This document shows, piece after piece, positions 53,125-60,973 of a DNA stretch of 64,000 nucleotides (the stretch's first letter is position 1; each line of letters starts with the position of its first letter). The notes below the pieces were generated by a model that was not told the origin of the DNA, did no database searches, and worked only from the letters and a program-made list of their open reading frames with translations. Source of the stretch: Cognatiyoonia sp965661665 (GTDB lineage: Bacteria > Pseudomonadota > Alphaproteobacteria > Rhodobacterales > Rhodobacteraceae). The DNA lies in NCBI RefSeq assembly GCF_965661665.1, contig NZ_CBFIEO010000006.1:1-64000 (forward strand), written 5' to 3'. The position numbers and the translations under genes are program-made.

Positions 53125-54066
53125 TTACTCAAACTCCATCTGTTCATAGACGCGCCCAGCGTTACGGGTGGCGAGTTCTTCATATGTGTCTAGGTGGGAA
53201 TAGGGCGTCTGATCGACATAGTAGGCGTCCGCAAGACCGCCGCCGTTGTCCAAATGCTCCCCTATTTTTTCGCGTAAGTAAACAAGGTAATCGTGCGTGT
53301 AGCGGCGCACCTGATCCATATTCGTGGGCGTGCCGTGGCCTGGGATGACGTAGGTCACGCCGAGAGGTTCGAACGCGGTTTCCCATGTTTCGATCCAATC
53401 GAGCGCGATGGTGTCTTCAAAGATTGGCAGCATCCGTTGGTGGAAGGCTATGTCGCCTGCGATCACAATGCTTTGTTTTGGCAACCAGACCTGCGTGTCA
53501 CCGGGGCCGTGCGCAGGGCCGAGATATAGAACTTCGATCCGGTAGTCGCCCATTTCGATGATGCGCTTGTCTTCAAACGTCTCCGTCGGGCCTTGCAGGA
53601 ACGTGCCTTCGGCTTTGTCGCGATTGTACCGCTTCATGCCTTCAAGGATCATATGCCCGCGCTCTTCAAATTCATGGGCGGCATCGACATGCGCAAGGAT
53701 CGGAACACCCTGTTCCGCCCAGTAGGAATTGCCAAGCATGGCGTGCCCTTGACCGTTCTCATCAATCACCAGTTTGACGGGCTGGTCGGTGATGGCTTTG
53801 ATCTCCTCATGGAGCGCTTCGGCAAGGATGTAGGCCGCGCCACCGTTCACCACGACCACGCCGTCGCCCGTGATGATGAAGCTGAGGTTGTTGTTGTGTC
53901 CCGTGTTTTCATAGGTCGGTGGGGCGGTCGCCCCAATCGCAGACCAGACATTCGGGATCACTTCGATTGGCTTAGAGTAGAGCGGGGAGGCAGGGTATTG
54001 ATCCGCGATATCCTCGCTCGCCATGCTCTGCTGCGCCAAGAGCATAAAGGCGATGAGCCACCGCAT
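53125..54066 (-). CDS. soxH: Metallo-beta-lactamase-fold protein SoxH
   Basis: The 313-residue exported protein (signal MRWLIAFMLLAQQSMA) has the MBL fold of the SoxH/quinoprotein-relay hydrolases. Instead of HxHxDH it carries VIDENGQGHAMLGNSYWAEQG, which I recall as normal in this subfamily. Other ligands remain: HVDAAHEFEE, LGPAHGPGDTQVWLPKQSIVIAGD and VIPGHGTPTN. The natural substrate is unknown. It overlaps soxG at TAATG. In Paracoccus soxG and soxH end the main sox run; here they are on the opposite strand. Confidence 0.82.
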   Translation of the reverse strand: MRWLIAFMLLAQQSMASEDIADQYPASPLYSKPIEVIPNVWSAIGATAPPTYENTGHNNNLSFIITGDGVVVVNGGAAYILAEALHEEIKAITDQPVKLVIDENGQGHAMLGNSYWAEQGVPILAHVDAAHEFEERGHMILEGMKRYNRDKAEGTFLQGPTETFEDKRIIEMGDYRIEVLYLGPAHGPGDTQVWLPKQSIVIAGDIAFHQRMLPIFEDTIALDWIETWETAFEPLGVTYVIPGHGTPTNMDQVRRYTHDYLVYLREKIGEHLDNGGGLADAYYVDQTPYSHLDTYEELATRNAGRVYEQMEFE

Positions 54067-54977
54067 TAGCCAGCCTCCACAAAGCGGTAGCCGTCACCGT
54101 CACGGTCGACCTGACCAATGCCGCCGTTTGGCAAGTGAAACCCAATCAATGTCATCTGTTCGGCGGTCAGCCGGTCGAACAGCATTTTGCGGGTGTCGAT
54201 GGCTTGAGCGGCGTCCTGATCTGACCCGCTTTCCCATTCCGGTTTGCGGAAGGCGACATGGTGGTTACCAATCGCATCGCCCACGACCAATGCGGCCTCA
54301 CTTCCTTGGCGGACTTCAAAAGCCATGTGGCCAGGTGTGTGCCCATATGTGGCGGTGGCCATGATGCCCGGCAAAACCTCTTCACCATCGTCAAAAAGGA
54401 CAACAGTGTCTTCGATGGCTTCCATCCGGCGTTTGGCCCCAACAGCAAAGGCGGCGCGCGCCTCCCCAATGGCGTTGACGGTTTCAGGGTTCCACCAGTA
54501 ATCCCATTCCGCAAGGCCCATCATATAGGTCGCGTCGTAAAACAACGGCTCATCAAAATCATCGAGCAGACCCCAGATGTGATCGGGGTGGGCATGAGTG
54601 AAGAGGACATGGGTGATATCCTCCGGCGCGAGGCCGATGGCGTCCAGACTGTCGACAATCATGCCTGCGGTGGGCATGAAGTCAGGACCGGATCCCACAT
54701 CAAAGAGCACGTTATTCGTACCATCGCGGTAGAGCGCGAGGTTGCATTCAGGCTCCAACCGTTCTGCAGACAGGTTGTAGTCCGCCAAGATCGGGGCCAG
54801 CTCATCCTTTGGCATCGGCTCAAAAATGAAATCGCCGGGCAGCATCAGGCTTCCGTCGCTCAACGTGGTGAGTGTTGCCGAGCCGATGGCAAGCTCCGCC
54901 GTTGCAAATCGTGGCAGGATGCCAAACCATGGGGCCAATGCGGCGCCTTGGATTAGGTTGCGGCGTGATAAGGTCAT
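54066..54977 (-). CDS. soxG: Metallo-beta-lactamase-fold protein SoxG
   Basis: The 303-residue protein has a Tat-like signal (SRRNLIQGAALAPWFGIL) and a complete zinc site: H128, H130, D132 and H133 in LFTHAHPDHIWG, further ligands in YGHTPGHMAF and VVGDAI. Length and signal agree with SoxG of Paracoccus, a thiol-hydrolase-like protein. It is first in soxG-soxH, divergent from the Crp/Fnr gene across a 91-bp gap that contains an exact SoxR dyad. Confidence 0.82.
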   Translation of the reverse strand: MTLSRRNLIQGAALAPWFGILPRFATAELAIGSATLTTLSDGSLMLPGDFIFEPMPKDELAPILADYNLSAERLEPECNLALYRDGTNNVLFDVGSGPDFMPTAGMIVDSLDAIGLAPEDITHVLFTHAHPDHIWGLLDDFDEPLFYDATYMMGLAEWDYWWNPETVNAIGEARAAFAVGAKRRMEAIEDTVVLFDDGEEVLPGIMATATYGHTPGHMAFEVRQGSEAALVVGDAIGNHHVAFRKPEWESGSDQDAAQAIDTRKMLFDRLTAEQMTLIGFHLPNGGIGQVDRDGDGYRFVEAG

Positions 54978-54993
54978 GGTACCCTCCCATTAA

Positions 54994-55009
54994 ATTCTCG
55001 TATGTGAAT
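54994..55009. promoter_or_regulatory. SoxR operator between soxG and the Crp/Fnr gene
   Basis: ATTC-TCGTATGT-GAAT fits ATTC-N8-GAAT exactly. It is 17 bp before the soxG start and 60 bp before the Crp/Fnr start, so SoxR could repress both. That would place the second regulator under SoxR control. Confidence 0.75.
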
Positions 55010-55068
55010 ATGAATGTATTTTAGGGCTAAGGCAAGAAACAGCGACTGGTAGAAGGTGTGAAACGGCA

Positions 55069-55743
55069 ATGCAAGGGTTGACCAAAGCAGGCGATTGGAC
55101 GGAGCGGTTTCAAGGCACGAAATCCTTGCCTGAGACTGTGCGCCACCGTTTGCGTGGTGTCGCCAAGTCCCGCATCTACAAAAAGGACCAACAGGTCTTT
55201 GGACCCGACAATGTGCCCGACAGCCTGCTGTTCCTCTATGAGGGGACGATCCGCGTCTCCCAAACCTCACATAGTGGGCGCGATATTGTGCTCTACCGCG
55301 TCGATGCAGGCGAAAGCTGTGTTCTGACGACGGCCTGCATGCTCGCGGAAGAGGCTTATAACGCCGAAGGTATTGCTGAGACGGACATCAGAGTTGTCGT
55401 TTTGCCGAAACCATCTTTCGACCGCCTAGTTGCAGAGGAACCCGCCTTTCGCACCTTCGTTTTCGCGGCCTATTCACGCCGGCTGATTGATCTGTTGCGG
55501 GTGGTGGATGATGTGGCTTTTGGCCGGATTGATGTACGATTGGCGGAACGTTTGCTGACTTTGGCAGGCGGAAAGCCAGAGATTTCGGCGACGCATCAGC
55601 AAATCGCTAGCGAACTTGGTACCGCGCGGGAGGTTATTTCTCGCGTGCTGCATGATTTTCAAAAGCGGGGGCTGATCGCCCAATTCCGTGGAAAGATTGC
55701 AATTTCTGATGAAGCGACGCTGCGCGCGCTGTCAGAAAACTAA
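55069..55743 (+). CDS. Crp/Fnr-family transcriptional regulator
   Basis: The 224-residue protein has an N-terminal cyclic-nucleotide-binding-like domain (DSLLFLYEGTIRVSQTSHSGRDIVLYRVDAGESCVLTTACML) and C-terminal HTH (TLAGGKPEISATHQQIASELGTAREVISRVLHDFQKRGLI). The four-cysteine [4Fe-4S] pattern of Fnr is absent. Two cysteines in ESCVLTTACML could sense redox or sulfur. It divides soxG and the pmpAB-persulfide genes. The identical 13-bp palindromes at 53072 and 55771 are plausible targets. Confidence 0.87.
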   Translation: MQGLTKAGDWTERFQGTKSLPETVRHRLRGVAKSRIYKKDQQVFGPDNVPDSLLFLYEGTIRVSQTSHSGRDIVLYRVDAGESCVLTTACMLAEEAYNAEGIAETDIRVVVLPKPSFDRLVAEEPAFRTFVFAAYSRRLIDLLRVVDDVAFGRIDVRLAERLLTLAGGKPEISATHQQIASELGTAREVISRVLHDFQKRGLIAQFRGKIAISDEATLRALSEN

Positions 55744-55770
55744 GAAAAACTCCAAGGAATCCCTCCTAAG

Positions 55771-55783
55771 GTGACATTGTCAC
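55771..55783. promoter_or_regulatory. Palindrome GTGACATTGTCAC before pmpA
   Basis: Identical to the core of the dyad at 53071-53085. It lies 28 bp after the Crp/Fnr gene and about 130 bp before the pmpA start, in a 172-bp intergenic region. Two exact copies flanking the regulator's neighbourhood suggest a shared regulon. Confidence 0.6.
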
Positions 55784-55915
55784 TGAAGCCGCGCGGCGCC
55801 TCACCTATTTCGGTCTCAGGCGCGGTGGCCCGTGATGCACCACAGGACATCGCCACCCCTTTGAACAGATCGTCGCCGTTACTGTGGGGCGATCCTTCCA
55901 ACAAGGAGTTTGGAT

Positions 55916-56353
55916 TTGGAAACCCTCTTTACACCACTCACGGCGTTTGGCGGCGGTCTGTTGATCGGCTTGGGCGCGGTCATGTTGAAATACGGTCTTG
56001 GCCGTATTCTTGGCGCGTCTGGCGTTCTCGCCGGCGTTGTTTTCCCCTCTTCGCGGGAAGATTTTGCATGGCGGGCTGCGCTTGTTGTGGGAGTGCTGCT
56101 GTCGCCATTAGCGCTATTCGCTTTCACTGGGTCAATGCCTGTTGTTGATGTGCCTATCAGCCCGCTGATGATTGTCGTCGGCGGTGTGTTCGTTGGCTTT
56201 GGCACCAGCTTGGGATCAGGCTGCACCTCCGGTCACGGGGTCTGTGGTTTGCCGCGTCTGTCGGTTCGGTCGCTCGTCGCAGTGCCGACCTTTATGGCCA
56301 CGGCGGTAGTCACCGTCTTCATCATTCGTCATGTGCTTGGTTTGGGGGCCTAA
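55916..56353 (+). CDS. pmpA: YeeE/YedE half-transporter PmpA
   Basis: The 145-residue membrane protein is the first half of a split YeeE/YedE pair. GTSLGSGCTSGHGVCGLPRLSVRSLVAVPTFM carries the conserved cysteine region, and GLLIGLGAVMLKYGLGRILGASG forms an early helix. Such pairs precede persulfide dioxygenase genes in bigR-type operons and probably move sulfur compounds across the inner membrane. TTG 55916 is chosen over TTG 55910 for its 7-base distance from AAGGAG. Confidence 0.85.
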   Translation: METLFTPLTAFGGGLLIGLGAVMLKYGLGRILGASGVLAGVVFPSSREDFAWRAALVVGVLLSPLALFAFTGSMPVVDVPISPLMIVVGGVFVGFGTSLGSGCTSGHGVCGLPRLSVRSLVAVPTFMATAVVTVFIIRHVLGLGA

Positions 56354-56357
56354 AGAG

Positions 56358-56789
56358 ATGAAACTTTTCTTTGCATTGATCACAGGTCTCGTCTTTGGCA
56401 TCGGCCTTGCCATCTCTGGAATGATGAACCCAGCTAAAGTTCTGAACTTCTTCGATATAGCAGGGACTTGGGACCCAAGCCTGATGTTCGTTATGGGCGG
56501 CGCGGTTCTGGTGACCTTCGTTGGCTACCGCTTGGTGTGGCGTCGGAATGAGCCGCTGTTTGATGGGCAGTTTCATATTCCGTCATCGAACGAAATCGAC
56601 AGACGACTGGTGGGTGGATCGGCCATGTTTGGGATCGGCTGGGGCATTGCCGGCTTCTGCCCAGGCCCCGCGATTGCAGCACTTGGAACCGGTCGGTGGG
56701 AAGCGGCGCTCTTCGTGGCGTCAGTTGTAGCGGGCCTCGGCATTCGCCGGCTTATGGTTCCGGTGCAAGCGCAAGCGAAGGCAGGCTAA
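56358..56789 (+). CDS. pmpB: YeeE/YedE half-transporter PmpB
   Basis: The 143-residue partner of PmpA reads LFFALITGLVFGIGLAISGMMNPAKVLNFFDIAGTWDPSLMFVMGGA and GSAMFGIGWGIAGFCPGPAIAALGTG. MMNPAKV and GFCPGPA are signatures of the second half. Start 4 bp after pmpA ends. With pmpA it corresponds to the fused SoxT protein, so this island has two versions of the transporter. Confidence 0.87.
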   Translation: MKLFFALITGLVFGIGLAISGMMNPAKVLNFFDIAGTWDPSLMFVMGGAVLVTFVGYRLVWRRNEPLFDGQFHIPSSNEIDRRLVGGSAMFGIGWGIAGFCPGPAIAALGTGRWEAALFVASVVAGLGIRRLMVPVQAQAKAG

Positions 56790-56791
56790 AC

Positions 56792-57400
56792 ATGGCGCTT
56801 CAACCGCTGACGAAATCATCCCTCATCATCTCTGCGATTCTGATTGTAGGGGCCGTGGGCGCAGGCGGCACGTATTTTGTCATGTCGCACGGGCACGGAA
56901 ATGACCCATCAAATCACCACTCCGGTGCTATGGGTCACGGCATTAGGATGCACGATGAAATCAATATGCCCGGTCTGCGTGGGGAGAACGCAACGGCGGA
57001 GGAAAGCGCAGAGATTGCGGTTTTGTTCCGCAATTTTGAAACGATCACGCGCGACGTTCAAAACCTGCCAAATGGCATTCGGACAGTTACGGCCTCGACG
57101 GACCCTGATGTGATGGATGCCTTGGTCAGCCATTCGATTGGCATGATCGACCGGGTCAAACGTGTGGATGACCCAAAGATTGAAATACAAAGCCCGACCC
57201 TCGACATCTTCTTTGTGTGCGGGGAGGGGATCGAAACCACGACGGAGGTCACGAACGAAGGGTTGGTTGTTGTGCAAACTTCAGACGATCCAGAGCTTTT
57301 GGCCGCGCTGCAAACCCATTCAGCCGAAGTCACCGAGATGGCCGAACGCGGCATGGCCGCTGTTCATGAAATGATGATGGCTGATGGCCGCAACCACTGA
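56792..57400 (+). CDS. Unrecognised membrane-anchored periplasmic protein with His-rich stalk
   Basis: The 202-residue protein has one N-terminal transmembrane segment (IISAILIVGAVGAGGTYFVMS), a His/Gly-rich stretch (SHGHG, NHHSGAMGHGIRMHD), and a soluble alpha/beta domain with a single late cysteine (FFVCGEG). I do not recognise the family. It starts 2 bp after pmpB and is 13 bp before the dioxygenase, so it belongs to the persulfide operon. The histidines and HEMMMADGRNH tail suggest metal or heme contact, but this is conjecture. Confidence 0.7.
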   Translation: MALQPLTKSSLIISAILIVGAVGAGGTYFVMSHGHGNDPSNHHSGAMGHGIRMHDEINMPGLRGENATAEESAEIAVLFRNFETITRDVQNLPNGIRTVTASTDPDVMDALVSHSIGMIDRVKRVDDPKIEIQSPTLDIFFVCGEGIETTTEVTNEGLVVVQTSDDPELLAALQTHSAEVTEMAERGMAAVHEMMMADGRNH

Positions 57401-57413
57401 AAGGAGACCAGAA

Positions 57414-58298
57414 ATGACCAATTATCCAGTCACGATGGACATCCATCCAGACGTCGAAGCGTTCTTCGATGAACCCACAAACACGATCAGTTACATCGTG
57501 ACAGATCCAAGCTCTGACGCTTGCGCGGTTGTCGATAGCGTTATGGATCTGGACTATGCCGCGGGCCGGATCACGCATGACAGCGCGGATAAAATCATCA
57601 GCCGGATCAAAGAGCGTGGTCTCAAGCTTGAGTGGATCATTGAGACCCATGTCCATGCCGACCACCTAAGTGCGGCACCCTACATCCAGCAGGAGTTGGG
57701 CGGCAAGATCGGCATCGGAGAAGGCATCATGATCGTGCAGGACACGTTCGGCAAAGTTTTTAACGAAGGGACCGATTTCCAGCGCGATGGCAGCCAGTTT
57801 GATGCGCTGTTCAAAGACGGTGACACCTACATGATTGGTAATATGCAAGCCTTTGCCATCTTCACACCGGGCCATACGCCTGCGTGCATGGTGCATGTGA
57901 TAGGCGATGCGGCCTTTGCGGGTGACACGCTCTTTATGCCGGATGGCGGGTCCGCCCGAGCGGACTTCCCCGGTGGGGATGCTGGCGTCCTGTACGATTC
58001 TATCATGAAGGTGTTGAGCCTGCCGGATGATATGCGTCTGTTTATGTGCCACGACTATGGACCGGGCGGCCGCGATATCGCCTGGGAAACCACAGTGGGC
58101 GAAGAAAAAGCCAACAACATTCACGTGGGCGGTGGCAAATCGAAAGAGGATTTCGTCAAATTCCGCACCGATCGTGATGCGCAACTGGCCATGCCAAAGC
58201 TCGTCATCCCGTCACTGCAAGTGAACATGCGGGCAGGGGAAGTGCCAACCGATAAGGACGGTCGCCCCATGCTAAAGATCCCAGTCAACGCGCTGTGA
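57414..58298 (+). CDS. Persulfide dioxygenase (ETHE1/Blh-type metallo-beta-lactamase fold)
   Basis: The 294-residue non-heme iron enzyme oxidises glutathione persulfide to sulfite. H79, H81, D83 and H84 in ETHVHADHLSAAPY, then FTPGHTPACMV, FAGDTLFMPDGGSARADFPGGD and FMCHDYGPGGRDIAWETTVGEEK are the persulfide-dioxygenase signature. It is cytoplasmic (no signal). In bigR operons this protein accompanies YeeE/YedE and DUF442, as here. It would handle sulfane sulfur that reaches the cytosol from the Sox pathway. Confidence 0.92.
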   Translation: MTNYPVTMDIHPDVEAFFDEPTNTISYIVTDPSSDACAVVDSVMDLDYAAGRITHDSADKIISRIKERGLKLEWIIETHVHADHLSAAPYIQQELGGKIGIGEGIMIVQDTFGKVFNEGTDFQRDGSQFDALFKDGDTYMIGNMQAFAIFTPGHTPACMVHVIGDAAFAGDTLFMPDGGSARADFPGGDAGVLYDSIMKVLSLPDDMRLFMCHDYGPGGRDIAWETTVGEEKANNIHVGGGKSKEDFVKFRTDRDAQLAMPKLVIPSLQVNMRAGEVPTDKDGRPMLKIPVNAL

Positions 58299-58310
58299 GG
58301 GGTCACACCG

Positions 58311-58670
58311 ATGGAGATTAAGAAAATCCATGACGGTCTGTCTGTGTCACCCCAAATAGAGGCGGCCTACCTTGAGGCGATCAAGAAGGCTGGTTTCAAA
58401 GCCATTATCTGCAACCGTCCTGATTGCGAGGTGGAGGATCAACCATCCTTTGCATCAATAGAGGCGAAAGCCAAAGATGTTGGGCTTACGGCGATCTACT
58501 TGCCGGTCCGACCCGGCATGTTGACGGAAGCAGATGTCGATGAGTTCGAGACTCTGCTGGCTGAACTGTCAGGTCCGATCATCGCCTACTGTCGCACTGG
58601 TGCGCGCTCTGAAATGCTGTGGACGCAGTGTGAGGCAAGAGCAATCGGCGTGGTGGAAACAGCATCCTGA
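58311..58670 (+). CDS. DUF442 / TIGR01244 family protein (phosphatase-like, Blh-associated)
   Basis: The 119-residue protein has a DSP-like fold with active loop YCRTGARS (C94, R99), after KKIHDGLSVSPQIEAAYLEAIKKAGFKAIICNRPDCE. The family is often fused to the N-terminus of the Blh dioxygenase or lies beside it, and probably acts as a sulfur transferase rather than a protein phosphatase. It starts 12 bp after the dioxygenase stop. The STAS remnant follows within 6 bp. Confidence 0.85.
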   Translation: MEIKKIHDGLSVSPQIEAAYLEAIKKAGFKAIICNRPDCEVEDQPSFASIEAKAKDVGLTAIYLPVRPGMLTEADVDEFETLLAELSGPIIAYCRTGARSEMLWTQCEARAIGVVETAS

Positions 58671-58676
58671 TCGATC

Positions 58677-58961
58677 TTGACGCTGCGGGTGGACGAAAAC
58701 CTGTATTTCGGCAACACGCGGTTTTTGGAGGGTTTGGTTCAGTCACGGGTCACGCCCGACTGTGATATCAAACATGTGGTTCTGATGTTCTCCGCCGTGA
58801 ATGAAGTTGTTTTCTCGGCACTCGAAAGCCTCAAAGTGATCAACGAGCAGCTGACCAATATGAACATCGGTCTGCATCTTTCGGAAGTAAGAGGCCCGGT
58901 TATGGATCGCTTGAAGACCTTGCACCTTTTGGAAGACCTGAATGGCCGCGTGTTCCTGTAA
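58677..58961 (+). pseudogene. Truncated SulP sulfate permease: STAS domain only
   Basis: The 94-codon frame LTLRVDENLYFGNTRFLEGLV to VNEVVFSALESLKVINEQLTNMNIGLHLSEVRGPVMDRLKTLHLLEDL is the cytoplasmic STAS domain that ends SulP anion transporters. The preceding ~450 residues with all membrane helices are missing, and the frame begins right at the DUF442 stop. An in-frame internal deletion of sulP is the simplest reading. A free STAS protein is possible, but the only start is a weak TTG. Confidence 0.7.
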
Positions 58962-59048
58962 CAGTATGAGGCGTTTTGTGCGCTGAAAGCCTAGAGCCTA
59001 ACGGCATTGTCAAATTGACGCCCCGTTGGTTTTGGGGGACACAAGGTT

Positions 59049-59672
59049 ATGACCGAAGCCGTCCTTACTTTGACCGATGTCGCCTGCGCCCGTGGGGGGC
59101 AACGGATATTGGATCATGTGAGCTTTGCCCTTGGTCGGGGTGAGGTCATTGTCCTGCGAGGGCCGAATGGCGCAGGAAAGACCACGCTGCTGCGCACCAT
59201 CGCAGGACTGCAAAGGCCACTTTCCGGCAGCATCGAGGTAGAGGCCGAAGACCTGATCTATGCCTCCCACGCGGATGGATTGAAAGGCACGCTCACTGTC
59301 GCCGAAAACCTCATGTTCTGGGCGCGGCTGTTCGGTAGGGACACGATCGATCACGCATTAGAGACGATGGAGCTCATCAAGCTCTCCGGCAATTTCGCGC
59401 AGAACCTGTCTGCCGGGCAAAAGCGGCGGCTTGGGCTGGCGCGGCTGTTGGTGACGGGGCGGGACATATGGATTTTGGATGAACCGACGGTGTCGTTGGA
59501 TCAAGCCTCTGTTGCGATCTTTACCGACGTGGTGGCGGAGCATGTGGCCACTGGGGGATCCGTTCTGGCCACAACGCATATCGACTTCATGCCTGCCGCG
59601 CGCACGATCGACGTCTCTGAGTTCAAACCGGACACACCCTATGTCGCGGATACGGAAGAGGCGTACTTTTGA
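59049..59672 (+). CDS. ccmA: Heme exporter ATP-binding protein CcmA
   Basis: The 207-residue ABC ATPase has Walker A RGPNGAGKTTLLRTIAGL, signature NLSAGQKRRLGLARLL, Walker B IWILDEPTVSLD and a His loop in ATTHIDFMP. Small size and ARGGQRILDHVSFALGRGE are typical of CcmA, which with CcmB drives CcmC-CcmE heme loading in System I cytochrome c maturation. It overlaps ccmB (4 bp). Its nearness to hemA and the Sox cytochromes may be meaningful. Confidence 0.93.
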   Translation: MTEAVLTLTDVACARGGQRILDHVSFALGRGEVIVLRGPNGAGKTTLLRTIAGLQRPLSGSIEVEAEDLIYASHADGLKGTLTVAENLMFWARLFGRDTIDHALETMELIKLSGNFAQNLSAGQKRRLGLARLLVTGRDIWILDEPTVSLDQASVAIFTDVVAEHVATGGSVLATTHIDFMPAARTIDVSEFKPDTPYVADTEEAYF

Positions 59673-60325
59673 TTGAGATTTTCATGCGAGATTTGCGGCT
59701 TGCGGTCCGGTCCGGTGGTGGCTTCGGGCTGGCGCTCGTGTTCTTCTTGATCGTTGTATTTCTGATCCCGCTGGGGGTAGGGCCCAACGTGAACCTTTTG
59801 GCACAAATCAGCCCTGGCGTGCTCTGGATCGGAGCTTTGCTGGCCTGTTTGCTGTCCCTCGACCGGATGTTTGCTACGGATTGGGAGGACGGGTCGCTCG
59901 ATTTGCTATTGACTGCGCCGGTCCCAAGCGAGGGCCTAATCTTCGCAAAAGCAGTCGCGCATTGGACGACCACAGGGTTGCCGCTCTGCTTGGCAGCGCC
60001 GGTGCTGTCGTTTCTGGTGAATATGCCTTTGCTAGGCATCCCGTGGCTGGTGATCGCGCTTTTAGCAGGCACTCCCGCGTTGTCGATGATTGGCGCCTTT
60101 GGCGCTGCACTGACAATCGGCGTGAAACGCGGTGGACTGCTGATGTCGCTCCTGATCTTGCCGCTCTATATCCCCACGCTCATCTTCGGCACCGAAGTCA
60201 CCCGCCGCGGCATGCTGGGCCAAAGCTTCGAAACCCCGCTCCTCTTCCTCTGCGCCATCACCCTCGCCAGCGTAGCCCTGCTGCCGTTTGCAGCTGCGGC
60301 TGTACTGAAACGGTCGGCGGAGTGA
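59669..60325 (+). CDS. ccmB: Heme exporter membrane protein CcmB
   Basis: The 218-residue protein has six hydrophobic segments. RDLRLAVRSGGGFGLALVFFLIVVFLIPLGVGP is the family N-terminus, and RMFATDWEDGSLDLLLTAPVPSEGLIFAKAVAHW the conserved first loop. It works with CcmA. The TTG at 59669 overlaps ccmA; ATG 59684 is an alternative. ccmC, ccmD and ccmG, which usually follow in this group, are absent downstream, so the operon is cut or dispersed. Confidence 0.92.
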   Translation: MIEIFMRDLRLAVRSGGGFGLALVFFLIVVFLIPLGVGPNVNLLAQISPGVLWIGALLACLLSLDRMFATDWEDGSLDLLLTAPVPSEGLIFAKAVAHWTTTGLPLCLAAPVLSFLVNMPLLGIPWLVIALLAGTPALSMIGAFGAALTIGVKRGGLLMSLLILPLYIPTLIFGTEVTRRGMLGQSFETPLLFLCAITLASVALLPFAAAAVLKRSAE

Positions 60326-60745
60326 TGAGGATCGATCACTCGAGAAAGTCAAACTCGATTGAAAAAGGGGAGGTGCGCAATCCAACTGTACCGTGCAATT
60401 CAGGTTTTCAACAGCAAGCATAGACTAGGATCAGTAAAGTGTATCTGATCAATCTTGCGCGTTACAATTGTCAATCAATTGCAGCCCAAGCTGCTAGTTC
60501 TTGAAAACATTGATTCCGGTTGCGCGGGTACACGTGAGAAGCTGGCAGGGAATAGGGCGGCTTTCTTCGCGAGGGAGCGCTAGAAACGCTTGCTAGGTTG
60601 AGCCCGTTTACCCAGACGTGTCATGCGTGTCTAAAACACCTCAGGGATGGTCACGAATTTGGTACGAAACTTTGGGTTAGTTTGGTGCAAAACTTAGCAG
60701 TTAACGCTCAAACTTATTATATAAATAACCCATATTGTCATATTT
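60326..60745. other. Intergenic region between ccmB and tRNA-Leu, no gene recognised
   Basis: These 420 bp replace the expected ccmC. I find no coding frame resembling ccmC, D or G, no IS end and no repeat. Base composition falls towards AT near 60660-60745. It may be a rearrangement scar beside a tRNA gene, a common integration site. No second copy of the tRNA 3' end is visible. Confidence 0.4.
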
Positions 60746-60832
60746 TGGTGCCCAGAAGAGGACTCGAACCTCCACGTCCATACGGACACCAGCACCTGAA
60801 GCTGGCGCGTCTACCAATTCCGCCATCTGGGC
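60746..60832 (-). tRNA. tRNA-Leu(CAG)
   Basis: The minus strand gives GCCCAGATGGCGGAATTGGT, a CCAGC/GCTGG anticodon stem with loop TTCAGGT (anticodon CAG), a long variable arm, and GGTTCGAGTCC for the T arm. The acceptor closes GCCCAGA with TCTGGGC, then encoded A and CCA. The class II variable arm and 87-nt length confirm leucine. Confidence 0.97.
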
Positions 60833-60973
60833 ACGGATTGGTTAAGCGCAATTAAGCTGCGTGGGTTTGCCTGTCAACGGGATTCGATCAGTTTGTTGCG
60901 TTCGGTTTGGCCTTGTTTGCTTTGAGCGGCATGGATACACCCTCCCCAACGGTTTTTCGCGAAAGGTGTCACC

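Noticed and set aside
53125..54066. Loss of the HxHxDH zinc motif in SoxH as an inactivating mutation
   Set aside because: The replacing ENGQGH segment fits what I recall of the SoxH/quinoprotein-relay subfamily, so it is probably normal rather than damage.
59005..59022. GTCAAATTGAC dyad before ccmA as a third copy of the 13-bp operator
   Set aside because: It shares only TTGTCA with GTGACATTGTCAC and is too short and degenerate to group with it.
60746..60832. tRNA-Leu as a prophage or island attachment site
   Set aside because: No second copy of the tRNA 3' end and no integrase gene are seen in the window.
60598..60855. Plus-strand 85-codon frame over the tRNA region
   Set aside because: It runs through tRNA-Leu on the opposite strand and has no homology; the tRNA explains the sequence.
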